Assembly: GCA_020724025.1 (NCBI GenBank)
Contig: DYHU01000190.1
Span: 1 to 7,584 of the forward strand
DNA length: 7,584 nt
Direction of reading: 5' to 3'
From: Syntrophorhabdus sp.
Lineage (GTDB): Bacteria; Desulfobacterota; BSN033; UBA1163
Below are positions 1-6,635 of this stretch, one piece after another; position 1 is the first letter of the stretch; every line of letters begins with the position of its first letter. The notes beneath the pieces were generated by a model. That model made no database searches and had not been told where the DNA came from. It saw only the letters and a list, made by a program, of their open reading frames with translations. The position numbers were made by a program, and so were the translations under genes.

Positions 1-648
1 GGTCATTTTAAAGACCGTGCTTACATCCTGTTCAACGAGTAAGACGGTGATACCTAACTTGCTGATCTCTCCGATCTTCTGAAAAACCTCTGCCCGTAAA
101 AGGGGGGCAAGTCCTGTCGAGGGTTCGTCAATGCAGAGCAGTTTAGGTTTGGACATCAATGCCCTGCCAATGGCAAGCATCTGCTGCTCCCCGCCGGAGA
201 GCGTCCCGGAGATCTGGTTGGGTCGATCCTGTAGCACGGGAAAGAGTTGATAGACCTTGCTCAAGTTATCCCGAATTTGGTCCTTGTCCTTCAACAGGTA
301 AGACCCGGCCATCAGGTTATCCAGCACGGTCATCTCCCGGAACGGCCTTCGCCTCTCCGGACAGAGGATCAGGCCCCGTTTAACGATTTCATGGGCTGGG
401 ATCCGATCGATTCGCTCTCCGTCAAAAGTGACCGTCCCCTCAAGAATAATATCACCATGGGTTGACCTTCGCGTAATCTCCTTCTCCCAGGCCACCAGTC
501 CGGTGATGGCTCTTAGCAGGGTCGATTTGCCGGCCCCATTGGGGCCCACAAGGCTGACCAGTTCACCCTTATCCACCCCCATGCTCAAATGGTTAATGAG
601 CATGGCCTTGTCATACCAGACCGATAGATTGGCGACTTCAAGCAGCAC
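1..648 (-). CDS. livF: LivF-type ABC transporter ATP-binding protein (partial, C-terminus missing)
   Basis: This is one of the two cytoplasmic ATPases that power the LivHM permease pair. The 216 visible residues have a Walker A motif GPNGAGKST (residues 35-43), the ABC signature LSGGEQQ (150-156), a Walker B strand ending in CIDEP (D174, E175) and then STGLAP. At the switch position it has VEQD, where the LivF family usually has EQN rather than the histidine of other ABC ATPases. The Q-loop region reads CPERRRPF, also LivF-like. The start is a GTG (VLLEVANLSVWYD) two bases after the livG stop, with AGGAGG at 658-663 giving a 9-base spacer. The frame is open to the left edge. LivF proteins are usually about 235-240 residues, so roughly 20 are missing. 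It is the last gene of the tight livH-livM-ligase-livG-livF run visible here. The subfamily call is firm; the transported substrate is not shown by this protein. Confidence 0.93.
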   Translation of the reverse strand, partial: MLLEVANLSVWYDKAMLINHLSMGVDKGELVSLVGPNGAGKSTLLRAITGLVAWEKEITRRSTHGDIILEGTVTFDGERIDRIPAHEIVKRGLILCPERRRPFREMTVLDNLMAGSYLLKDKDQIRDNLSKVYQLFPVLQDRPNQISGTLSGGEQQMLAIGRALMSKPKLLCIDEPSTGLAPLLRAEVFQKIGEISKLGITVLLVEQDVSTVFKMT

Positions 649-650
649 GC

Positions 651-1418
651 CTAAATACCTCCTCCTCCGAGGTAGGCCTCAATCACGCCAGGGTCTTTGA
701 TGATTTCATCCGGTGTTCCATCGGCGATGAGGGTCCCGAAATTCAAGACGATGATCCGATCCACGATCTTCATCAACCATTGAAGCTTATGTTCGACGAT
801 GATCATAGCCGGTCCTTCGCTATGCAATCGGCCGAAACGGCCGCCCTTGTGAAGGCGTTTGATGGACTTGGCCATGAGATCCGTCTCGGCAGGACTCAGC
901 CCACCGAAAGGCTCATCTAAGAGGAGCAATTCCGGCTCCGTGGCTACGGCCCGCGCCACCTCCAGTCTTTTAAGATCACCCTGTGAAAGCGTGGAGGCCT
1001 TTTCCCGCGCCATATCTGAAATGCCTGCGAATTCGAGGGCATCCATGGCCTTTGCCTCCAGCCGCTTGACCCATTCTCCCCTCTTCATGGCACGTGGAGA
1101 AAGGCAGGAAACCATGACGTTGGCGATGATCGGGAGCCGCCGGAAGGGTCTCATGTTCTGGAAGGTGCAGGCAATGCCCATATTGACGATATCCCAGGTC
1201 TTGCGACCTACGATTTCCTTTCCCATGAAACGGACGCTTCCTTCATCCGGCTTCAGAATGCCGGTGATCAGCCGAAGCAGCGTGGTCTTGCCGGCCCCGT
1301 TCGGACCGATCAGACCCAGGATCTGATTCCTTTCCATGGAAAAGCCGACGTCGTTGACTGCCCGCAGACCGCCGAAGTTTTTGGTGAGCCCTTTGATCTG
1401 AAGGAAGGGTTGCGTCAT
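651..1418 (-). CDS. livG: LivG-type ABC transporter ATP-binding protein
   Basis: This is the second cytoplasmic ATPase of the transporter, expected to pair with LivF. The 255-residue protein is complete. It has Walker A GPNGAGKT (38-45), the Q-loop glutamine in CTFQNMRPF (Q87), a signature-type motif LSQGDLKR (144-151), Walker B ELLLLDEP (163-170) and the switch histidine in VEH (H210). The end, GTPDEIIKDPGVIEAYLG, is the classic LivG C-terminal element. Two things are unusual. The signature is LSQGD where relatives have L(S/A)YGQQ. In addition, there are about eight extra residues, rich in Gly and Arg (around 191-203), between the D-loop helix and the switch strand compared with E. coli LivG as I recall it. 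The ATG lies one base after the ligase stop, with AGAGGG at 1424-1429 inside the ligase's last codons, so translation is probably coupled. The C-terminal GGGGI codons in turn contain the ribosome-binding site of livF. Confidence 0.95.
   Translation of the reverse strand: MTQPFLQIKGLTKNFGGLRAVNDVGFSMERNQILGLIGPNGAGKTTLLRLITGILKPDEGSVRFMGKEIVGRKTWDIVNMGIACTFQNMRPFRRLPIIANVMVSCLSPRAMKRGEWVKRLEAKAMDALEFAGISDMAREKASTLSQGDLKRLEVARAVATEPELLLLDEPFGGLSPAETDLMAKSIKRLHKGGRFGRLHSEGPAMIIVEHKLQWLMKIVDRIIVLNFGTLIADGTPDEIIKDPGVIEAYLGGGGI
658..666 (-). promoter_or_regulatory. Ribosome-binding site of livF inside the livG coding end
   Basis: AGGAGGAGG on the minus strand is formed by the GGA GGA GGA GGT codons that encode the C-terminal glycines of LivG. 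It stands nine bases before the GTG start of livF. It supports the GTG start, since no ATG is available near it, and implies translational coupling. Confidence 0.75.
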
Positions 1419-1419
1419 C

Positions 1420-3129
1420 TCAGCCCTCTTCCCCCTCTTCTCTCAGCTCCCTGCGTGAAACCTTTCCCACATCGGTCTTTGGGAGCTCACCCCTGAATTC
1501 GATAATCTTGGGAACTTTGTAGTGGGCGAGATTCTCTTTGCAAAAGGCGATAATTTCTTCTTCAGAAATTTTACCCCTGGCTTCGCTTTCCAGAACCACG
1601 TAGGCCTTGATGAGCTGGCCCACCTTTGGGTCGGAGACTCCCACGACGCCAGCCGCCTTGATTTGAGGATGCTTGTAAAGAACCTCTTCGACGTGTCTGG
1701 CAAAGACCGAATATCCTTTGTACTTGATGAGATCCCTTTTACGGTCAAAGAAGTGGAAGTAACCTTCCTCATCCATGCTGACAAGATCTCCGGTCCTGAG
1801 CCACTTCTCTCCGTCAATGTCGATCAATGCCTCGCGGGTTCCCTCCTCTCTTTTCCAATAGCCCTGCATGATGTTCGGTCCGCTGAGAATCAATTCCCCA
1901 ACTTCACCGGGCGGCACGAAATCCGTGCCTTCGTGTTCGACGATGGCCGCCTTCATGCCTGGCAGGGGCACTCCGAAAGAACCCTTTTTGGGCCTGTGAA
2001 TAGGGCTACCGTGGCTTATGGCAGTGGTCTCGGTCATCCCATACCCTTCGAAGATCTTTGTCCCGGTCCTTCTCTCCCATGCTTCAATGGTCGATTCATG
2101 CAGGGTATCCGCCCCGCAGGCAATCAGCTTGAGCCGCTTCCAATTGACCCTGTCTGTTTTTTCATACTCTTTGAGATATTCAAACAAAGTGGGCACACCA
2201 TAGAATGCGGAGGCCTGGTATCTTTCCATGGCGGATAGGATGTCGTCTATGTCGGGTGTGGTGAAGAGGACCATGGTGAAGCCTTGACAAAGACTCCCGA
2301 GCATCACGACAACCTGCCCATAGATGTGGAAAAAAGGCAGAAAGGCCATAACCAGTTCGTTGCCTTCTTCGAAGAAAGGCCAGAAGATCTTCACTTGCGC
2401 CTGTAAGGACACCATATTGGCGTGGGTGAGGATCGCTGCCTTGGGAAGCCCTGTGGTGCCCCCTGTATAGGGAAGCGCGGCAATGTCCCTTACCGGGTCG
2501 ATCGTTACTTTTGGAGGTTGGGGCGGGTACTTCTTTATCAGATTCTGAAAATGAATGAGGCCTGCTTCCTTCATAAACTTAGGCGTTGGGACGCGCAAAT
2601 CCCCATAGACTTTTCCCAGGGCGCTTTTCCCCAGGATCTTTTTGAGTGTCGGGAGGTATTCTGCAATATTGGTCAGAATCACATTCTTGAGCACAATGCC
2701 GGTCTTCTCAACATTATCATAAAGGATGTCCTGACAGACGACGGTCGTCGCATCGCTGTCCTGAATCTGATGCTTTATCTCATGGCTGGTGTAAACCGGG
2801 CTGATAGGGGTGACTTTCGCGCCGACTTTCAAGGACGCAAAATAGGCGATCACATACTGGGGACAGTTTAACAGGTATAGGGCCACCGTATCTCCCTTGG
2901 TCACTCCCAGGTCCGCAAGGGCCGTGGCGAACCGGTCGACCAGTCCTTTAAGTTTCGCATAACTGATCTTTTTGCCATAGAAGATCAATGCGGTTTTGTT
3001 GGCGAATTTTTCCGCCACCTGGTCAAAGAGGTCGGGAACGGATAGGGAGGGTATGTCCACGGCGTCAGAGACACCCTCGGGATAGTGTATCAACCAGGGT
3101 TTTGCAGCATAGGCTTCCTTTGCATCCAT
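1420..3129 (-). CDS. AMP-forming acyl-CoA ligase, FadD-like (long-chain fatty acid or related acid)
   Basis: This enzyme of the ANL superfamily activates a carboxylic acid with ATP to an acyl-adenylate and then to the CoA thioester. The 569-residue protein is complete. It opens with KPWLIHYPEGV, typical of bacterial long-chain acyl-CoA ligases. It has the phosphate-binding loop YTGGTTGLPKAA (221-232), the A5 motif GYGMTET (362-368), the A7 aspartate in RTGDL (D448), the hinge region DRKR (462-465) and the adenylation lysine in LPKTDVGK (K556). The A8 segment reads KGYSVFARHVEE (471-482), where relatives commonly have a P/A-x-E-V-E pattern; here histidine replaces the first glutamate. The start ATG has GAGGT six bases upstream. 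The gene sits between livM (15-base gap) and livG (1-base gap), inside a transporter operon, which suggests that the imported substrate is the acid activated here. Chain length or aromatic specificity cannot be read from the sequence by eye. Confidence 0.93.
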   Translation of the reverse strand: MDAKEAYAAKPWLIHYPEGVSDAVDIPSLSVPDLFDQVAEKFANKTALIFYGKKISYAKLKGLVDRFATALADLGVTKGDTVALYLLNCPQYVIAYFASLKVGAKVTPISPVYTSHEIKHQIQDSDATTVVCQDILYDNVEKTGIVLKNVILTNIAEYLPTLKKILGKSALGKVYGDLRVPTPKFMKEAGLIHFQNLIKKYPPQPPKVTIDPVRDIAALPYTGGTTGLPKAAILTHANMVSLQAQVKIFWPFFEEGNELVMAFLPFFHIYGQVVVMLGSLCQGFTMVLFTTPDIDDILSAMERYQASAFYGVPTLFEYLKEYEKTDRVNWKRLKLIACGADTLHESTIEAWERRTGTKIFEGYGMTETTAISHGSPIHRPKKGSFGVPLPGMKAAIVEHEGTDFVPPGEVGELILSGPNIMQGYWKREEGTREALIDIDGEKWLRTGDLVSMDEEGYFHFFDRKRDLIKYKGYSVFARHVEEVLYKHPQIKAAGVVGVSDPKVGQLIKAYVVLESEARGKISEEEIIAFCKENLAHYKVPKIIEFRGELPKTDVGKVSRRELREEGEEG

Positions 3130-3144
3130 ATCTTACCTCACTGT

Positions 3145-4185
3145 TTAATCCAACGGCGCCGTACAAATCCGGCATGTATCACGTATGGCAATATTTCTGA
3201 TTTTACACCGGGGACATTCCTTTTCTGTCTTGTCCCGCAGCCAGCGAAAAAGCCCGTCAGGCATATAGAGAAGAATCAGCAGGACGATACATGCGAACAT
3301 CAGTATTCTGTAGTCTTGCCAGAAGCGCAGAATCTCCATCAATGGGAAAAGAACGAACACCGCCCCAACCGGGCCATAGATGGTAGCAACCCCGCCGAAG
3401 ATAGCCCATATGACCACCTGGAAGGACATGGAGACTTCGAGGGTCGAAGGGCCTGCAATCCTCATAAAATGGGCATAGAGCCCCCCGGATATCCCGGCAA
3501 AAAAACCGCTGAGGCTAAAGGCCAGAAGCTTATAACGAGTCGTGTTAATGCCGGCGGCCCTGACAGCCAGTTCATCCTCCCGGATGGCGTGAAAAATAAT
3601 GCCGGTATTGGAGTCGGTGATCTTCCACATGATGGTGCACAGACCGAGCATCAGCACGACTGCGATATAATAATTAGCGACGCGAGAGCGGGCCAACCGG
3701 GCGATCCCGGAAATCCCCAATTCTCCACCTGTGATGTCAGGAAGGGCAAAGACGAGGCCCATCAGGATGATGGGAAAGGCAAGGGTGGTCAGGGCCAGAT
3801 ACGTCCCTCTGAGCCTGAGGCAGGGTATCCCTATGATCAGGCCTGCCAGTACTGCACCCAATGCGCCAAGCGGGATAGTGCCCCATGGAGGGATACCCGC
3901 ATATTTATTGAGCAGAGCTGCGCTATAGGCCCCTACTCCAAAGAAGAGGGCATGTCCGAAATTCATCTGGCCGGTAAAACCGGAGAGCAGATCCCAGCTC
4001 GCCGCCAATATGGCAAAGATACTGGTGAGAGTGAGGATGCGAAGGAGGTAGGGGTCTTCGGTAAACAGGGGCAAGAGGAGCAGAAAGAGGAAAAAGAGCG
4101 CGACGACGACACGGGATGGGAGAACAAGCGCTTCGTTTTTAATTATGGTAAACAGTTTTCTCAAGTAGAATAGAATGAGGTCCAT
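3145..4185 (-). CDS. livM: LivM-type ABC transporter permease with C-terminal four-cysteine tail
   Basis: This is an inner-membrane permease subunit of the HAAT (branched-chain amino acid type) ABC family. The 346-residue protein is strongly hydrophobic, with about eight to nine membrane segments between residues 25 and 308. Family landmarks are GQMNFGHALFFGVGAY (72-87), RLRGTYLALTTLAF (124-137) and the cytoplasmic coupling segment AIREDELAVRAAGIN (200-214), which should contact the ATPases. It ends in the usual YMPDGLFRWLRDK. Beyond that there is an added tail of about 26 residues containing C324-x2-C327 and C338-x2-C341, ten residues apart, which looks like a small zinc ribbon on the cytoplasmic side; ordinary LivM proteins lack this. 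The start ATG lies two bases after the livH stop. The purine-rich GAGGAAG in the last livH codons is its likely ribosome-binding site. Confidence 0.94.
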   Translation of the reverse strand: MDLILFYLRKLFTIIKNEALVLPSRVVVALFFLFLLLLPLFTEDPYLLRILTLTSIFAILAASWDLLSGFTGQMNFGHALFFGVGAYSAALLNKYAGIPPWGTIPLGALGAVLAGLIIGIPCLRLRGTYLALTTLAFPIILMGLVFALPDITGGELGISGIARLARSRVANYYIAVVLMLGLCTIMWKITDSNTGIIFHAIREDELAVRAAGINTTRYKLLAFSLSGFFAGISGGLYAHFMRIAGPSTLEVSMSFQVVIWAIFGGVATIYGPVGAVFVLFPLMEILRFWQDYRILMFACIVLLILLYMPDGLFRWLRDKTEKECPRCKIRNIAIRDTCRICTAPLD

Positions 4186-4187
4186 AA

Positions 4188-5063
4188 CTATCTTTCTTCC
4201 TCAAAAGAGACACCGAAGAGGCCTTCCGGCCGTATGAGCAATACCAGGATCATGATGGAGAGGGCCACTGACCCCTTCAGAAAGGCGCCCATGGGAGCAA
4301 GAAAGACCACCAGTGCTTCAGCAAAGCCCAGGATATACGCCCCCATGAAACTGCCCTTGAGACTGCCCAGTCCGCCCAGCACGACGACGGCCATCATCAT
4401 GATCAGCGGATGCATCCACATGTGCGGTTCAAGTACGGTGAGGGGTACGACGACAGCGCCTGTGAAAGCGGCTAATCCGACGGAGAGTCCCATGGTCACC
4501 ATAGCCACCCGGGCCTCGTTGATCCCCATGAGGTTGGCCACTTCCCTGTCTTGAGCAGTGGATCGGATGGCCAAGCCCAGTTTGGTCCTCATCAGAAGGA
4601 CCCAAAGCATAGCCATGATAAGCAGAGCCACGCAGAAGGTGAGGAGCTGTTGATAAAAGACCTTTACACCCAAAATGACAAGATACCCCTTGATCAGCGA
4701 GGGGACACTCAAATAGGAGCCCGTGAAGATGAGGCTCATGATTTCCTGAAAGGCCATAGCCAGGGCAATGGTCGCTATCAGCACGGCGCCATGATGCTCC
4801 CGGATAGGATTGATGAAGAGCTTGTAGGAGATCATGCCCAAGAGGGTGACCAGGACGATGGCTGCGACCATGCCCCACAGGGGATGAAGGCCCATCTTGT
4901 GGGTGACAAAATAGATACAGTAAGCAGCCACCATGTAAAAGGCAGTGTGGGCGATGTTTACGATTCGTGCTACACCAAAGATAAGGGAAAACCCAATGGC
5001 GAGAAGGGCGAATACACTCCCGCTGATGAGACCGCTCATGATGATGTCTATGATGAGAGCCAT
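4188..5063 (-). CDS. livH: LivH-type ABC transporter permease
   Basis: This is the partner inner-membrane permease of LivM. The 291-residue protein is complete and of normal length for LivH. It has the N-terminal family block SGLISGSVFALLAIGFSLIF (10-29) followed by VNIAH, the coupling segment TKLGLAIRSTAQDREVANLM (160-179) then GIN, the VVLGGLGSLKGSFMGAYILG block (227-246) and the closing LLIRPEGLFG (275-284). The first block continues NIAHTAFYM, with threonine where many relatives have glycine (AHG). The start ATG at 5063-5061 has GAGG close upstream and lies right beside a 14-bp tandem repeat. It is separated from the upstream binding-protein gene by 185 bases of repeat-rich DNA, while livM follows after two bases. 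No clear promoter of its own is visible, so it probably depends on read-through from the binding-protein gene. Confidence 0.95.
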   Translation of the reverse strand: MALIIDIIMSGLISGSVFALLAIGFSLIFGVARIVNIAHTAFYMVAAYCIYFVTHKMGLHPLWGMVAAIVLVTLLGMISYKLFINPIREHHGAVLIATIALAMAFQEIMSLIFTGSYLSVPSLIKGYLVILGVKVFYQQLLTFCVALLIMAMLWVLLMRTKLGLAIRSTAQDREVANLMGINEARVAMVTMGLSVGLAAFTGAVVVPLTVLEPHMWMHPLIMMMAVVVLGGLGSLKGSFMGAYILGFAEALVVFLAPMGAFLKGSVALSIMILVLLIRPEGLFGVSFEEER

Positions 5064-5070
5064 AAAACCT

Positions 5071-5098
5071 CAAATTCCAATCACCAAATTCCAATCCC
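5071..5098. repeat. Tandem 14-bp direct repeat next to the livH start
   Basis: CAAATTCCAATCAC (5071-5084) is followed directly by CAAATTCCAATCCC (5085-5098), matching at 13 of 14 positions. A degraded unit, CAAACTACAATGAC, is at 5130-5143 (11 of 14). On the coding strand the repeat reads GTGATTGGAATTTG and ends just before the GAGG ribosome-binding site of livH. Confidence 0.7.
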
Positions 5099-5238
5099 CC
5101 CAGGGCGGGACCAAATAATATCCAATCACCAAACTACAATGACCCCTCATCCCTGCCCTCTCCCCCAAGGGGAGAGGGGGAGGGTGAGGGGGAAATTTCG
5201 GTCATTATTTGGCTATTGATGCCTGAAATTTGGTGATT
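5079..5238. repeat. Nested inverted-repeat element around hairpin copy A
   Basis: AATCACCAAATTCC at 5079-5092 is repeated in inverted form at 5225-5238 (13 of 14 bases). Inside it, CCAAATAATA...CAATGACC on the left is loosely mirrored by GGTCATTATTTGG (5200-5212) on the right, and the GC-rich hairpin sits at the centre. The whole fills most of the 185-base spacer between the binding-protein gene and livH. There is no coding capacity. It looks like a small non-autonomous palindromic element or a stack of dispersed repeats. Confidence 0.5.
5143..5192. repeat. GC-rich hairpin repeat, copy A
   Basis: CCCTCTCCCC (5156-5165) and GGGGAGAGGG (5169-5178) form a perfect ten-base stem with a CAA loop. 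The pairing extends outward imperfectly through CCCCTCATCCCT and AGGGTGAGGGG. It lies in the spacer between the binding-protein gene and livH, about 57 bases past the binding-protein stop. No T run follows on the minus strand, so it is better seen as a repeat or RNA-stabilising hairpin than as a terminator. Confidence 0.7.
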
Positions 5239-5248
5239 CATGATTTTC

Positions 5249-6568
5249 TTACTTCTTATACTTCTCGATCATCCACGGTGGTATCTTATAGGGGACGATC
5301 CCCTTGTAAGTGATCTCAGGCGCCTCCGGGGCCGGCTTCCACTTGTTGGGCCATACACCCTTTAGCTCACCATCCTGCCATTGAACCCCCACGCTTGTCA
5401 GGTACCCCGGGCCCCATCTGAGTTCATGAAGGTGTCGTCCTTCAGCATCCTTGAGGTACGCAATTACTCCAGAAGGAACCTTATACACACGCGTCTCCAG
5501 GATGGATACCAGTTTGTCGGGATCGAGGGTCCCGGCCTGCTCGATGGTCGGCACAAGCCCATGGATAATAGCGGAGTAAGTATCAGCGGTGTAGGTCGGC
5601 GTCTCACCGAATCTTTTCACATAGGTGTCAACAAAAGCTTTAGTGAGTTCATTGGACTCGACCCCACGGGCATAGGTATTCATGGTAAAAACATAATTGC
5701 CCATCCCCTGGGTGGCCTGCCAGAAGCCATCCTTCTGGGCCTCCACATTGATGCCGACCTGTACAGCCGGGATCTTTAGTTCTCCTGCCTGCCTGGCAAA
5801 AGGAATCCCCACCGATGAGGAGAAGATCGGAAAAATGATATGAGCCTCTGAACGCTGAATGGCAGACAGTTCGGCTGTGACATCCGTGGCCACCGGAGAA
5901 GGTCTCCAAACACCCGCTACCTCCATACCCATGCCAGGGATGGCGCCCTCGGCCGCTTTGATCATGGGTTCAACCCAGACAGCCTTTTCCGCGGCAATAG
6001 CCACTTTTATTTTGGGTATGTTTAAGGATTGTTTCAATACGGCTGCGACGAAGCCCAATTGGATGAAGCTCGTTCTGCCAAGAAATGAGGAATTGAATGG
6101 GGAACCCCGGAACCAATATTTGTAGGTTTTATAGTCCTTGGCCACCCGCAAACAGAGCTCATCGTGGGCAGCCCCAACGCCGATAAAGATCTTCTTGTTC
6201 TCCATGGCAATGTCCTGCATCGGCAGGACGGCCTCTGTCCGGAAACCGCCAAGAATGAAGTCTACCTTGTCCTTTGTGATGATCCGCTCCATGGCAGTGG
6301 TGGCGTCCGTGACGTTGAGGAATTCGTTGGAGTCTGCCTGAACAAGTTCGACTTTCATCTTTTTTGCGCCAACCTGAATCCCTCCCTTGGCGTTAATCTC
6401 CTCGGCGGCCATGGTGGCTCCGTTCCAATGGCCCTGGCCCTGCACAAATTTCATCGGGCCGATCACGCCGATCTTGATTGTCTCCTGTCCAGAGGCAACT
6501 GTCCAGAACGACACTAAGAATAAAGAAACGATTGCCATTACGAAAATTCCTTTCTTCCACTTTTCCAT
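5249..6568 (-). CDS. Periplasmic substrate-binding protein of the Liv-type transporter
   Basis: This is a secreted binding protein of the LivK-like class (periplasmic binding fold type I) that delivers substrate to LivHM. The 439-residue protein starts MEKWKKG, followed by a hydrophobic stretch to about residue 25 and a likely signal peptidase I site after VASG (G27/Q28). There is no lipobox cysteine. The mature part begins TIKIGVIGPM and shows the family block GATMAAEEINAKGGI (50-64), an ADSNE segment (78-82) and VDFILGGFRTEAVLPMQDI (102-120). It is longer than E. coli LivK, with an extra Trp/Pro/Lys-rich C-terminus (about 395-439). I chose the ATG at 6568-6566 because AAGGAGG (6577-6583) lies eight bases upstream. 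An in-frame ATG at 6649 would put 27 residues ahead of the signal peptide and would translate through the ribosome-binding site. Substrate unknown; the neighbouring ligase and dehydrogenase suggest an organic acid rather than an amino acid. Confidence 0.92.
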   Translation of the reverse strand: MEKWKKGIFVMAIVSLFLVSFWTVASGQETIKIGVIGPMKFVQGQGHWNGATMAAEEINAKGGIQVGAKKMKVELVQADSNEFLNVTDATTAMERIITKDKVDFILGGFRTEAVLPMQDIAMENKKIFIGVGAAHDELCLRVAKDYKTYKYWFRGSPFNSSFLGRTSFIQLGFVAAVLKQSLNIPKIKVAIAAEKAVWVEPMIKAAEGAIPGMGMEVAGVWRPSPVATDVTAELSAIQRSEAHIIFPIFSSSVGIPFARQAGELKIPAVQVGINVEAQKDGFWQATQGMGNYVFTMNTYARGVESNELTKAFVDTYVKRFGETPTYTADTYSAIIHGLVPTIEQAGTLDPDKLVSILETRVYKVPSGVIAYLKDAEGRHLHELRWGPGYLTSVGVQWQDGELKGVWPNKWKPAPEAPEITYKGIVPYKIPPWMIEKYKK

Positions 6569-6576
6569 TTTGAAGC

Positions 6577-6583
6577 CCTCCTT
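6577..6583 (-). promoter_or_regulatory. Ribosome-binding site of the binding-protein gene
   Basis: AAGGAGG on the minus strand lies eight bases before the ATG at 6568. It is the strongest Shine-Dalgarno match in the window. It decides the start over the longer in-frame ATG at 6649. Confidence 0.85.
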
Positions 6584-6616
6584 TCTGAGATTTGTGATTT
6601 GATAATCTCTGATTAC

Positions 6617-6635
6617 ACAGATAAAACTTATCTGT
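6617..6635. promoter_or_regulatory. Perfect 8-bp inverted repeat, operator-like
   Basis: ACAGATAA - AAC - TTATCTGT: two perfect 8-base arms with a 3-base centre, about 50-65 bases upstream of the binding-protein start. The size and symmetry suit a dimeric repressor or activator site, and it overlaps the -10 of the candidate promoter. It could instead be a small RNA hairpin in a leader. No regulator gene is in the window, so the binding protein cannot be named. Confidence 0.45.

Noticed and set aside
1522..2238. A 238-codon plus-strand open frame opposite the ligase
   Set aside because: It is the shadow of a well-supported ANL enzyme on the other strand, with no recognisable domain and no convincing ribosome-binding site that I could see.
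3085..4173. A 362-codon open frame on the plus strand opposite livM
   Set aside because: It lies antisense to a clear permease gene, shows no family motif, and has the charged, Gly/Asp/Gln-rich composition expected when codons of a hydrophobic protein are read backwards.
4551..5219. A 222-codon plus-strand open frame opposite livH and the spacer
   Set aside because: It is antisense to livH, runs into the hairpin repeat, and has low-complexity polar composition.
5071..5238. CRISPR array in the spacer before livH
   Set aside because: The 14-bp units are tandem without spacers of uniform length, and the rest is a palindromic repeat; no cas genes are present.
1..6568. Annotation as a branched-chain amino acid transporter
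   Set aside because: The fold family is correct, but family members carry many substrates, and the embedded ligase and adjacent beta-oxidation gene argue for an organic acid; the substrate is left open.
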